Shown one piece after another: positions 54,132-61,798 of a DNA stretch of 64,000 nt. Made by a program: the position numbers and the translations under genes. The notes beneath the pieces are model-generated. The model saw only the letters and a program-made list of their open reading frames with translations. It was not told where the DNA came from and did not search any database. The DNA lies in assembly GCA_018713255.1 (NCBI GenBank), contig DVFL01000002.1, forward strand, positions 186,001 to 250,000, in the 5' to 3' direction. How positions within the stretch are numbered: the first letter of the stretch is position 1; each line of letters starts with the position of its first letter. Origin of the DNA: Candidatus Cottocaccamicrobium excrementipullorum (GTDB taxonomy: Bacteria > Bacillota > Clostridia > Lachnospirales > Lachnospiraceae).

Positions 54132-54332
54132 AACAGAATCAGTTTTTTTGAGTCTATATAGCAAATACTTCACTTTTACTACTCTTATTGACCGTTTCAC
54201 AAGTTGATGTGTTTTAACACCGGTTGAAAGTAACCAACTTATAAAAAAGAAAAGAAATATCCAATCAATAATGCAACGAAAGTTGCCATTTAATCGCTAT
54301 ATGAAAACAAACCCAATCCTGTTTTCATAACT
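54132..54332 (-). promoter_or_regulatory. Structured speD leader, upstream part
   Basis: This part of the gap between speD and sigK has several inverted repeats: TATGAAAACA with its complement (54300-54309/54320-54329), GCAAC-N4-GTTGC (54273-54286), and a possible three-way junction at 54201-54240 (AAGTTG/CAACTT enclosing GTGTT/AACAC and GGTT/AACC stems). An 18-codon frame and the attenuator follow. A 16-codon hydrophobic frame (MATFVALLIGYFFSFL, ATG at 54288) also lies here without a clear ribosome binding site. No known riboswitch class was recognised. Confidence 0.5.
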
Positions 54333-54338
54333 AGGAAT

Positions 54339-54367
54339 AAATTATCATAAGAGCCGAAGAATGTCAA
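54339..54367 (-). promoter_or_regulatory. Probable promoter of the polyamine operon
   Basis: TTGACA (54362-54367) with TAATTT at 17 bp (54339-54344), or GATAAT at 15 bp, on the minus strand. A second weak possibility is TGC-TATATA near 54157 with no -35. Confidence 0.6.
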
Positions 54368-54530
54368 TCCTTCGGTTAGATTTCTCCTGATTTTTTTCGG
54401 TAATTTTGCATTTTCAGACAAAAGCTCCTTTAGGGCCGTATAAAATAGTACCAGCTGGAAAATTTTTGTAAAAGCACTTGCCGCCAGAGGAAGCATAAAA
54501 TAAAAGTAAGGAATCGGAAGGCGGCTTTCC

Positions 54531-55154
54531 TTGAAAACTTTTCCCAAACCATTATCTGCCGGCGAAGAAAAGGCGTATCTGGAACGATTTAAAGCAGGGG
54601 ACCAGGAAGCCAAAAATATGCTGGTCCTGCGAAACATGCGTCTGGTGGCCCATGTAGTGAAAAAATACCAGAACGCAGACTATGAGATGGAAGACCTGAT
54701 CAGCGTGGGCACCATCGGGTTAATCAAGGCAATCAACACCTTTAAAACTGACAAAGGCTCCCGTCTGGCCACCTATGCGGCCAAATGCGTAGAAAATGAG
54801 ATCCTTATGCTTCTGCGGGCCGGAAAAAAATACAGCCGGGAAGTGTCCCTCTTTGAGCCCATCGGCGTAGACAAAGACGGGGAAACCGTAAGTCTGGTGG
54901 ACGTGATTGAAATGGAAAATAAAGAAGCCCTGGAAGACCTGATTTTCCAACAGGATGTCAAAGACCTGTACCATTCTTATGAACGATGCCTTAAAGAAAC
55001 GGAGAAAAAGGTAGTGGGCATGCGTTACGGCTTATACGGCGGGAAAGAACACACCCAGAGAGAAATCGCCCAAAAACTGGGCATCTCCCGCTCCTATGTA
55101 AGCCGCATTGAAAAAAAAGCTCTGGAAAAGCTCAAGAAGGATATGGAGTCCTGA
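54531..55154 (+). CDS. sigK: Sporulation sigma factor SigK, without a pro-sequence
   Basis: Mother-cell sigma factor of late sporulation. The 207-residue protein starts at the conserved FPKPLS of mature sigma-K and shows LRLVAHVVKKYQ-type region 2 (MRLVAHVVKKYQNADYEMED), LISVGTIGLIKAINTF, LATYAAKCVENEILM and region 4 QREIAQKLGISRSYVSRIEKKAL. The start is a TTG at 54531 (AAGGCGG 6 nt upstream); an in-frame TAA seven codons earlier rules out the roughly 20-residue pro-peptide of Bacillus. No interrupting element is seen. A terminator overlaps its stop. Confidence 0.93.
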   Translation: MKTFPKPLSAGEEKAYLERFKAGDQEAKNMLVLRNMRLVAHVVKKYQNADYEMEDLISVGTIGLIKAINTFKTDKGSRLATYAAKCVENEILMLLRAGKKYSREVSLFEPIGVDKDGETVSLVDVIEMENKEALEDLIFQQDVKDLYHSYERCLKETEKKVVGMRYGLYGGKEHTQREIAQKLGISRSYVSRIEKKALEKLKKDMES

Positions 55155-55175
55155 TTCCATATCCTTTCTTTATTT
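55139..55175 (+). terminator. Terminator after sigK
   Basis: GGATATGGA pairs with TCCATATCC around an 8-nt loop containing the stop codon, followed by TTTCTTTATTT. Confidence 0.85.
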
Positions 55176-56541
55176 ATCGTTCTGTCCTTCGCCGGTTATC
55201 AAAGTTTTCCAGGGAAAAGCGAAGGAAAAGTTCATGTCCATTTTTCCCGGTTTTAATCTGTCCTCCGTTTCCTTCCACAATTCTCTTTACAATTTTCAGT
55301 CCCATAAGATGAACCTTCGGTTCAGGCAGAAGACCTTCATCCAAGAAACGGCAGATGTCCTCAGGTATGCCCTTTCCCTCATCACTGAAACAAATTTCCG
55401 GTCTTCCCTCCTGTATCCAGGCCCGAATAAATATCCTGCAGCCCTGCTGATTATGCCCTACAGAATTTCCCAAAATATTCTGAAAGGCCCGGAATAAAAG
55501 CTGCTCATCTCCCTGGATAAAAACGCCCTCAAAATCTGGTTCAATCTCTGCCTGCAAGGGAAAAATTTCCGGCTTTTCCAGGGAATTTAATACTTCTGCC
55601 GCCGCACTGCGCAGCACAGAAGCCAGTGCCACCGGCTTCAGCCTTAAAGGCTGCATATGGTATTCCAGCTTGGACGCAAGATTTAAATCCTCAATCAATT
55701 TTCTGATCCGGATACTCTGCCGCCGGATTCCCTCAGCTCGTCTTTTGCTGTCTGGATCAATCCCCGGCTGACCTTCTATCATATCTGCATAGCCCAAAAT
55801 CAGCGACAGCGGTGTTCGGATATCATGAGATACGCCGCTGATCCATTCAGTCCTTGCCTCATCTCTTCTCTCCAACTCCATTCTCTGCCTCTTAAGCCGG
55901 TCCGAAGTCCGGTTGATTGAACAGGCGATTTCCTTTATCCCTTTGCTCTCGGCCAAGTGAACAGTACCGCCCTCCGCCAGCTGATCAATCGCCGAGGTAA
56001 TTCCCTTGATCCTTCGGTAATAGCGAAAACCGCAGACCAGAAAAATCAAAATGCACCCAAAAAAGGTAACTGCCATGCTCCAGGAAAGAAATGTCAAAAC
56101 CCCTTCCACGCCCTTCATATCCTGATGAATATAGTAATTCCACACACTTCCTTTAGGATACCCGATGACCAGAAGACCAATTTCGTCCCCCCACACAGAA
56201 ACCGGATAATCTGCCAGATACCAGCGGCTGAAAGAAGCCACCTGGTTAATGGAATAAGAATGTTCTAAAGATTCCGGCAGATTATAGCTCCATACCGGAC
56301 ACCCCTCCTCATTTAGCAGCATGGCAAACGCTGCATTCATCTCTCTCAGATAAGCTTCCCCTTCTTTCTGATCCTTTCTTAGGGCAGCGTACACTTCTTT
56401 TACAGAGTGCTCCTCTTTTCCCTGCTGGTAAACCGTCCTGGTCACCGCCGACAAGATTACAATCTGGATGATAATAAAGGCAAAAACCAGGATAAATGCC
56501 GTAACAATATACCTTACATAAATCCGCATCAAGCTTTTCAT
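55174..56541 (-). CDS. Sensor histidine kinase, CprK/lantibiotic-sensing type
   Basis: Membrane sensor of a two-component system. The 455-residue protein has two membrane segments (about 13-35 and 147-172) around a roughly 110-residue outer domain with YSINQVASFSRWYLADYPVSVW, a HAMP-like stretch, the phosphoacceptor motif SHDIRTPLSLILGY (His near 237), and ATP-binding motifs FQNILGNSVGHN and FSDEGKGIPEDI. The outer domain resembles, from memory, kinases that sense cationic antimicrobial peptides in Clostridioides. It overlaps the regulator by 4 bp. The divergent ABC transporter is the likely target. Confidence 0.88.
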   Translation of the reverse strand: MKSLMRIYVRYIVTAFILVFAFIIIQIVILSAVTRTVYQQGKEEHSVKEVYAALRKDQKEGEAYLREMNAAFAMLLNEEGCPVWSYNLPESLEHSYSINQVASFSRWYLADYPVSVWGDEIGLLVIGYPKGSVWNYYIHQDMKGVEGVLTFLSWSMAVTFFGCILIFLVCGFRYYRRIKGITSAIDQLAEGGTVHLAESKGIKEIACSINRTSDRLKRQRMELERRDEARTEWISGVSHDIRTPLSLILGYADMIEGQPGIDPDSKRRAEGIRRQSIRIRKLIEDLNLASKLEYHMQPLRLKPVALASVLRSAAAEVLNSLEKPEIFPLQAEIEPDFEGVFIQGDEQLLFRAFQNILGNSVGHNQQGCRIFIRAWIQEGRPEICFSDEGKGIPEDICRFLDEGLLPEPKVHLMGLKIVKRIVEGNGGQIKTGKNGHELFLRFSLENFDNRRRTER

Positions 56542-57248
56542 AAGTCCATTCGGTACCCTAATCCTTTCACCGTAATCAAATGTCTTGGAGCAGAGGGTTC
56601 CTCCTCGATCTTTTCCCGCAGCCTTCGGATATGTACCATCAACGTATTTTCATAATCGTAATAATTTTCTCCCCACACAGCCTCAGAAAGGTAATCAAAG
56701 GTAAGGATTCTTCCTGGATTTTCCAAAAAAAGTTTTAGCAGCTTAAACTCCTTATTCGTCAGAGGAATCCTTTTCCCTGACCCGTCTAACATTTGCACCA
56801 CTCCTGCTGAAAGATCCGCCTGCCGATTTCCCAGAACATAAACCTGCTTTTCCTCCTCTAACCGCCAGGTTCTCCGCAGAATGGCCTGAATCCGCAGCAC
56901 CAGTTCCCTAGGCAGAAAGGGCTTGGTCATATAATCATCGGCTCCAAGTCCCAGCCCCAGAAGCCGGTCTTCATCCTGATCTCTTGCAGATAAAAACAAC
57001 ACCGGCACATTCTGCCGCTGAAGTTCATTTTTCATTCGCTGAAAGAAGGAAAATCCGTCTTCATAGGGCATATTCACATCCAGGATCAGGAAATCCGCCT
57101 TTTCTCCCAGAATCCTCTCTTCTGCTTCTCGGCAGGAACAAACGGAATCTACATGCAGAAAGCCTTCCCGGAGGCAAATACTGCGCACCATGGCGCACAG
57201 CTCTTGGTGATCATCTGCCACCAAAATTCTCGCTTCGTTAATTTTCAT
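56538..57248 (-). CDS. OmpR/PhoB-family response regulator
   Basis: DNA-binding partner of the neighbouring kinase. The 236-residue protein has the receiver domain (acid pocket VADDH, phospho-Asp 57 in LILDVNMPYEDG, and the conserved Lys in TKPFLPREL) and a C-terminal winged helix (LTNKEFKLLKLFLENPGRILTFDYLSEAVWG region, shown in part: LTNKEFKLLKLFLENPGR). It overlaps the kinase by 4 bp and is divergent from the ABC genes, whose upstream region holds four direct repeats suited to this protein class. Confidence 0.93.
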   Translation of the reverse strand: MKINEARILVADDHQELCAMVRSICLREGFLHVDSVCSCREAEERILGEKADFLILDVNMPYEDGFSFFQRMKNELQRQNVPVLFLSARDQDEDRLLGLGLGADDYMTKPFLPRELVLRIQAILRRTWRLEEEKQVYVLGNRQADLSAGVVQMLDGSGKRIPLTNKEFKLLKLFLENPGRILTFDYLSEAVWGENYYDYENTLMVHIRRLREKIEEEPSAPRHLITVKGLGYRMDL

Positions 57249-57320
57249 TCCTCTCCATCCTTCCCTTCTTTAGAATTATACTCCATCTCCCCCTCCTTTC
57301 ACAGCCCCCGGCAGAAGATG

Positions 57321-57358
57321 TAAGGGAAATTTAAGGCAGGAAAAAGGTACAGGTAAGG
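57321..57358 (+). repeat. Four 5-bp direct repeats at 11-bp spacing (candidate response-regulator sites)
   Basis: TAAGG at 57321, TAAGG at 57332, AAAGG at 57343 and TAAGG at 57354, each exactly 11 bp apart, about one helical turn. OmpR-family regulators bind such tandem sites as head-to-tail dimers. The last repeat is 58 bp before the ABC gene start; a possible -10 (TATGCT, 57368-57373) follows without a -35, as expected for an activated promoter. Confidence 0.65.
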
Positions 57359-57416
57359 AGCAGAAGTTATGCTTGAGCTGTGTCCGGACAAATCATTATT
57401 TTCAGGAGGAAACACC

Positions 57417-58364
57417 ATGACGGAATACTCAATTCACACCAGCAAGCTGACAAAACGTTATCACCAAAAACCGGCAGTAAACCAGCTTAACCTTGCCGTG
57501 CCTAAAGGTGCAATCTACGGATTTCTCGGTCCAAACGGCGCCGGGAAAAGCACCACCATGAAAATGCTCCTGGGGCTGATCCGCAAAGATGAAGGAAGCA
57601 TCTCCATCAACGGCATGGAAATGAATGAAAAAAACCGGGTATCCATTCTGGCGGATACCGGTTCACTTATTGAAAATCCTTCTTATTACGCTAATTTAAC
57701 CGCCCGGGAAAACCTTCAGATCAGCTGCATGCTCCGCCGTCTTCCAGAGACAGAAATCAGCCGAGTTCTTTCCATCGTCCGCCTTTCAGGACAAGAAAAA
57801 AAGAAAACGTCCCATTATTCCCTGGGCATGAAACAGCGCCTGGGCCTGGCTAACGCCCTTCTGGGTTCTCCCAGCCTGGTGATGCTGGATGAACCTACCA
57901 ACGGTCTGGATCCCGCAGGAATTCATGAAATGCGGGAACTAATTAAGGATCTTCCAAAAAAATACGGCATGACCGTCATGATTTCCAGTCATCTGCTGTC
58001 AGAAATTGAACAGACCGCAGATTACATCGGGATCATTTCCCAGGGAAATTTGATTTTTCAGGACAGCCTTTCTCTTCTGCAGGCTAGAAGCCGGCGAAAC
58101 ATCTGGCTTAAAACAGGAGATGACCCCGCCGCCCGGACGCTCATCAGCCAACAGTTTTCTCAGGATGCTTTCCTTCACGCTCAAAAAACTTCAGATACGG
58201 TTCACCATGGTCAAGGAATTCTCCTGCCCTGGATGCCTGATGCTCAGCTGGCCGCTTTAGTCAGAAAACTAACAGAAAAAGAAATTGAACTTTATCGAAT
58301 TGAGGAGATATGTCAGAATCTGGAAGACATTTATCTTGATATGGTAAAGGAGGCGGGATTATGA
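57417..58364 (+). CDS. ABC transporter ATPase, lantibiotic-immunity/bacitracin type
   Basis: ATPase of a peptide-antibiotic exporter (LanF/BcrA/CprA-like). The 315-residue protein has Walker A GPNGAGKSTTMKMLLG, the Q-loop region, signature YSLGMKQRLGLANALL, Walker B LVMLDEPTNGLD and SSHLLSE. I chose the ATG at 57417 because AGGAGGAAACACC precedes it; the frame stays open to 57369. Its stop overlaps the next permease start (ATGA). With the two permeases and the divergent sensor system it forms a probable antimicrobial-peptide resistance module. Confidence 0.92.
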   Translation: MTEYSIHTSKLTKRYHQKPAVNQLNLAVPKGAIYGFLGPNGAGKSTTMKMLLGLIRKDEGSISINGMEMNEKNRVSILADTGSLIENPSYYANLTARENLQISCMLRRLPETEISRVLSIVRLSGQEKKKTSHYSLGMKQRLGLANALLGSPSLVMLDEPTNGLDPAGIHEMRELIKDLPKKYGMTVMISSHLLSEIEQTADYIGIISQGNLIFQDSLSLLQARSRRNIWLKTGDDPAARTLISQQFSQDAFLHAQKTSDTVHHGQGILLPWMPDAQLAALVRKLTEKEIELYRIEEICQNLEDIYLDMVKEAGL

Positions 58365-59125
58365 ACGGTTTAATTAATCTGCGGCTGGAGCAGAAAAAAC
58401 TGAAACGCAGATGGATGTCCCTGCTTTTTCTGACGGTATTTTTGCTTATTGGACTCTGGTGTTTGTGGAGTCTCAGCGATCTGGATCTAACTTCTTTGAA
58501 TGATCCCTCCGCCATGCTGTATTTAAATCTGCTTTTAATGAATACTATCCTTTTTCCGATTACGGCAGCAGCGCTTGCCTGCCGGATGTGCGACATGGAA
58601 CAGGCAGGAAACACCTACAAATGGCTGTGCACCATGGAAGATGCTAAAGAAATCTACCAGGGAAAAGCCGCCCTAGGAGCCTTGTGGATTTTATTCTTTT
58701 TTCTGGGGGAGTTCTTGCTTTACCAGCTTCTTCTGCAAAGCCTTGCAGAGAGCTTTTCTCTTACTGCCGGCCTTAGTCTGTTTTTCACTTCCTTCATGAC
58801 TGGGCTGTGTATTTTTTTCCTGCAGCTGAATCTTTCCATGACCTGTGTAAATCAGCTTACCCCTATTTTTATCAATATCGCAGGTTCCTTTGCAGGACTG
58901 TTTTCCTGGTTTCTCCCCCAGTTTCCCCTGTGCTATTTCACCCCATGGGGATATTTCGCCGCTCTTTGCAGCACAGGCTACATTTATGATCAGGAAGCCC
59001 GGTATACCACATATTTCTGGAGGAATTATCCCGTCTTCTGGCTTATTTTTCTGACGGCGTTTACTTTTTCTTTGTATTGGTACGGAAAAAAACGCTTTTT
59101 GACTATTCTTCAGGAAACCATATAA
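58361..59125 (+). CDS. ABC-2 permease, lantibiotic-immunity (LanE/MutE) type
   Basis: The 254-residue hydrophobic protein has about six membrane segments and the usual start for such permeases (MNGLINLRLEQKKLKRRWM), with NTYKWLCTMEDAKEIYQGK after the second segment, a family-like cytoplasmic motif. It is coupled to the ATPase by a 4-bp overlap. There is no lanthipeptide precursor or modification enzyme nearby, so the module defends against, rather than makes, a peptide. Confidence 0.85.
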   Translation: MNGLINLRLEQKKLKRRWMSLLFLTVFLLIGLWCLWSLSDLDLTSLNDPSAMLYLNLLLMNTILFPITAAALACRMCDMEQAGNTYKWLCTMEDAKEIYQGKAALGALWILFFFLGEFLLYQLLLQSLAESFSLTAGLSLFFTSFMTGLCIFFLQLNLSMTCVNQLTPIFINIAGSFAGLFSWFLPQFPLCYFTPWGYFAALCSTGYIYDQEARYTTYFWRNYPVFWLIFLTAFTFSLYWYGKKRFLTILQETI

Positions 59126-59179
59126 CCCGCCGAACGCTGACGTTGATGGCATAATCATCTTAATTTAGGAGGTAAATCC

Positions 59180-59914
59180 ATGTATCTTTTTCTTTCTTCA
59201 GTCCGCTGCGAACAGCTTAAATGCAAAGGCACTTTAATTTGGCCAGCCTTTCTTCTGATTCCCCTGATTCCCATCTTGCTGGGCACAGGAAACTATTTGG
59301 GAAATCTGGAAATTCTCTCTGCAGAATGGTATTCCCTCTGGACCCAGGTAAGCTTATTCTACGCCACCTTCTTTTTCCCTCCCCTCATCGGAGCATACTG
59401 TGCCTTTCTATGGCGATATGAAAATTTCAACCATAACCGAAACACCTTGTTTTCCCGTCCGGTATCTTATGCCATGATTTATCTTTCCAAGCTGTCCATG
59501 GTACTCCTTCTGACAGTCCTTACCCAGTTATGGTTTGCTCTGCTGTTTCTCGGTGCAGGGATCATTTCCGGCCTTTCCCTGCCCTTTCCCTCCCAGCTGC
59601 TTTTCTGGATTGGAAGAGCCCTGCCAGGCGCTTTTGTCATTGCCTCCCTCCAGTTTCTCATTGCCTCATTCATCCAAAACTTTGCTCTGCCCATTGCACT
59701 GGGACTTTTAGGCGGCGTGACAGGTCTGCTGGCTGCAAACATGAAAGCCGGCTTCCTCTGGCCTTATTCCCAAATGCTTCTGGGAATGAATTCCAATCAA
59801 TCGGAGGATCTTCTGGCCGGCCGTCAAGAATTGTTCTTTCTTTCCTGTTTTCTCTATCTGATTCTTTTTATTCTGGCAGGAATTGCTCTGATCCAATTCC
59901 GCAAAGAAGGGTAA
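59180..59914 (+). CDS. ABC-2 permease, lantibiotic-immunity (LanG/MutG) type
   Basis: Second permease, 244 residues with about six membrane segments. The start MYLFLSSVRCEQLKCKGTL and YENFNHNRNTLFSRPVSYAMIYLSK (shown: FNHNRNTLFSRPVSYAMIY) fit the family; a short Phe-rich first loop follows. The ATG follows TTAGGAGGTAAATCC, 54 bp after the first permease. It completes the three-gene transporter. Confidence 0.85.
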   Translation: MYLFLSSVRCEQLKCKGTLIWPAFLLIPLIPILLGTGNYLGNLEILSAEWYSLWTQVSLFYATFFFPPLIGAYCAFLWRYENFNHNRNTLFSRPVSYAMIYLSKLSMVLLLTVLTQLWFALLFLGAGIISGLSLPFPSQLLFWIGRALPGAFVIASLQFLIASFIQNFALPIALGLLGGVTGLLAANMKAGFLWPYSQMLLGMNSNQSEDLLAGRQELFFLSCFLYLILFILAGIALIQFRKEG

Positions 59915-59991
59915 ACTACAGCAACGTTTCAACAAAATGCTCTGGGCACCTGTCTTAGCATCCCCATCACTTCTCTGTTCCCCTATAGTTT

Positions 59992-61251
59992 TTATTTCTC
60001 GTCACTCTCCCAATTGGTTTTGCCCCAATAAACTTCTGGATGAAAAGCATCGTCTGGGTTTTGCATCTCCCAGCTCTCTTTAATCTTTCTGGCGATGTCC
60101 CTTCCTTCTTCTTCATCCGCACCCATTAACAGCACAAGGAACTGATTCCTGCTGTAATGGGTGTAAACATCATCTCTGTCAAGAAAACCTTCCATAATTT
60201 TCCGCAGTTTCTCCATTTTCCCTGGGAAATCTTGTTCGTCCTCTGCTTCAGGAAAAAACGGTTCTGAAGGAAGAGCTTTTTCTTTTTTCTGCAGCTCCGC
60301 CAGGAGCAGAAGAAATGGCATTGTCCTTCTCTGGGAATTGCGGACAAGCAAATGATAAAAATCCAAAAAGCTTGGATAACCGCACTGGTATCCGCCTCTG
60401 TTTTTTCCCGTCTCTTTTAACCCTTTTTTCATCTTAGCCAGAGGATTCACCACATCCAGCAGGCTGCCCTCCTCCCAGCGATAAGCCTCCATAAGAGAAT
60501 CCAAAGGCCTTGTTCCAAACTGTTCAAAATACATCCGAGAACTTTGATCATAAATTCTCCGGGCCTCTTTTATCCGATGCAGATGAAGAAGGCACTGAAT
60601 CTGCACCACCTGCCATTCATCATAGGGATACATCTGACTGGCGGCGGCGCACAAGGACAGCATCGTTTCAAACTGTTCCTTCTTTTCTAATATTTTCCAC
60701 AAACGTCTCAGGCAGAAAAAATACTGGCTCTGATAAGCAGCTCGTTCTGCCATCACCCACTCTTCTCCCTCGAGCATAGGCAGGAGCTCCCCCGTATAAT
60801 GCCGGCAAAAATCAAGCAGCATTCCTTCTTCATCCCATTCCAGCTCTTCCTGTATCTTCTGCTGCTCTAAATTTCGCTGGATCAAAGAAAATACCCGCTC
60901 CAAATAATCTGTATCCGTCTCCATGGGATACTGCAGAGAAAAATAGTACCGTTTTTTCTGCAATACAATATACTCTCCCGGCGGGAAGTCAGATCGTTCT
61001 ACCGCTCTCCGCAGCAGATGAATCTGCTGCCGAAGGTTTGTATCTCTTCTTTTTTTTCCTTCATTTTTATCTGGAATCACACGCAGAAGCTCTTCCCGGG
61101 AAAGTCCTCCTTTTCCCGCCTTCACCAGCATAAAAAAAATCTGCATTGCCTTGCTTTTCTGATTAATGTCCAACTGTACTTCCTGCCTATCAAACGTCAA
61201 AGAATAGCCGCCTAATAATCGGGCATAAAACGTTCTGCACGGCTGTTCCAT
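59992..61251 (-). CDS. BTAD-domain transcriptional regulator (SARP/AfsR-like N-terminus)
   Basis: The 419-residue protein starts (ATG at 61251, GGGGAG 9 nt upstream) with a winged-helix domain (YARLLGGYSLTFDRQEVQ, LSREELLRVI, NLRQQIHLLRRAV) followed by an all-helical bacterial transcriptional activation domain (about 120-280; AAYQSQYFFCLRRLW, YPYDEWQVVQIQCLLHLHRIKEARRIY). The last part (about 300-400; VYTHYSRNQFLVLLMGADEEEG) looks like a degenerate GGDEF fold lacking the GGDEF residues. Its target is unknown. Upstream lie two AAAGT-N2-ACTTT dyads. It is convergent with the ABC genes. Confidence 0.8.
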   Translation of the reverse strand: MEQPCRTFYARLLGGYSLTFDRQEVQLDINQKSKAMQIFFMLVKAGKGGLSREELLRVIPDKNEGKKRRDTNLRQQIHLLRRAVERSDFPPGEYIVLQKKRYYFSLQYPMETDTDYLERVFSLIQRNLEQQKIQEELEWDEEGMLLDFCRHYTGELLPMLEGEEWVMAERAAYQSQYFFCLRRLWKILEKKEQFETMLSLCAAASQMYPYDEWQVVQIQCLLHLHRIKEARRIYDQSSRMYFEQFGTRPLDSLMEAYRWEEGSLLDVVNPLAKMKKGLKETGKNRGGYQCGYPSFLDFYHLLVRNSQRRTMPFLLLLAELQKKEKALPSEPFFPEAEDEQDFPGKMEKLRKIMEGFLDRDDVYTHYSRNQFLVLLMGADEEEGRDIARKIKESWEMQNPDDAFHPEVYWGKTNWESDEK

Positions 61252-61290
61252 ATGTAATTTCTCCCCTTTTTTCCAGTAAATATGTAAACT

Positions 61291-61447
61291 AAAGTACACT
61301 TTGGTTGACACATTACATTTTTTGGAAAGTGGGGATTTTGTTCTCAAAACCAGGGAAAATAATTAAAAATTCTAGAAAACAAGAAGAAAAGTGGGGGAGA
61401 TATGTTTCCGAAGCATAACAAATCGCCCGTAAACGAAAGTGTACTTT
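61291..61447. repeat. Pair of AAAGTNNACTTT dyads upstream of the BTAD regulator
   Basis: AAAGTACACTTT (61291-61302) and AAAGTGTACTTT (61436-61447) are each near-palindromes and are exact reverse complements of each other, 145 bp apart, in the 396-bp gap between the BTAD gene and the oadG-like gene. They could be regulator sites and allow looping. I see no gene in this gap. Confidence 0.5.
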
Positions 61448-61535
61448 CCTTTACAGGATATCTTTTCCATGAAAAAAGTATAACACAGATCAGCAGAGAA
61501 AGGAAGTGGTTGAGTTGATCCTAGACAGTTCTTCC

Positions 61536-61623
61536 GCACAAAAAAACCGGCCTCCCCCGCCCCAAATCCCAGAAAGAAAATTTCTCATCTTTTCCAGGAT
61601 AGGGACCGAAGCAGACCGGTTTT
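61536..61623 (-). terminator. Probable terminator after the oadB-oadG-like genes
   Basis: AAAACCGG (minus strand, from 61623) and CCGGTTTTTTT (to about 61540) form a stem enclosing about 65 nt that themselves can fold, ending in seven T. The long interior makes it less certain. Confidence 0.5.
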
Positions 61624-61647
61624 ATGATTTTAAAAAAATATCGTCAA

Positions 61648-61767
61648 TTATTTTTTGCCGCTGAACTTACCCATTACCCAAACGGCCGCCATGATGATCA
61701 GACAGGCTACGAAAATACCAACCATGCCTTGAACCATGATTTCAAGAGCGATTCCAATATTCTCCAT
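61648..61767 (-). CDS. Small OadG-related membrane subunit (39 residues)
   Basis: A short gene with ATG at 61767 (AAAGGAGATATGGATTAA upstream). The 39-residue product starts MENIGIALEIMVQGMVGIFV, continues as one hydrophobic helix, and ends VMGKFSGKK. This is the layout of the small gamma-type subunit that accompanies OadB: an MGxxGMxGIF-like start, one membrane span and a basic tail. It starts 32 bp after the oadB stop. Full OadG subunits are about 80-100 residues and carry a zinc-binding tail, which is absent here. Confidence 0.75.
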   Translation of the reverse strand: MENIGIALEIMVQGMVGIFVACLIIMAAVWVMGKFSGKK

Positions 61768-61798
61768 TTAATCCATATCTCCTTTCGTCTGCAGACTC

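Noticed and set aside
54290-54540. Skin-like element or split sigK
   Set aside because: The sigK frame is complete from the mature N-terminus and no recombinase or second sigK part is in the window.
54290-54637. 115-codon minus-strand frame across the sigK start
   Set aside because: Overlaps the 5' end of sigK in antisense, lacks a ribosome binding site and any known motif. Only its tail coincides with the speD leader.
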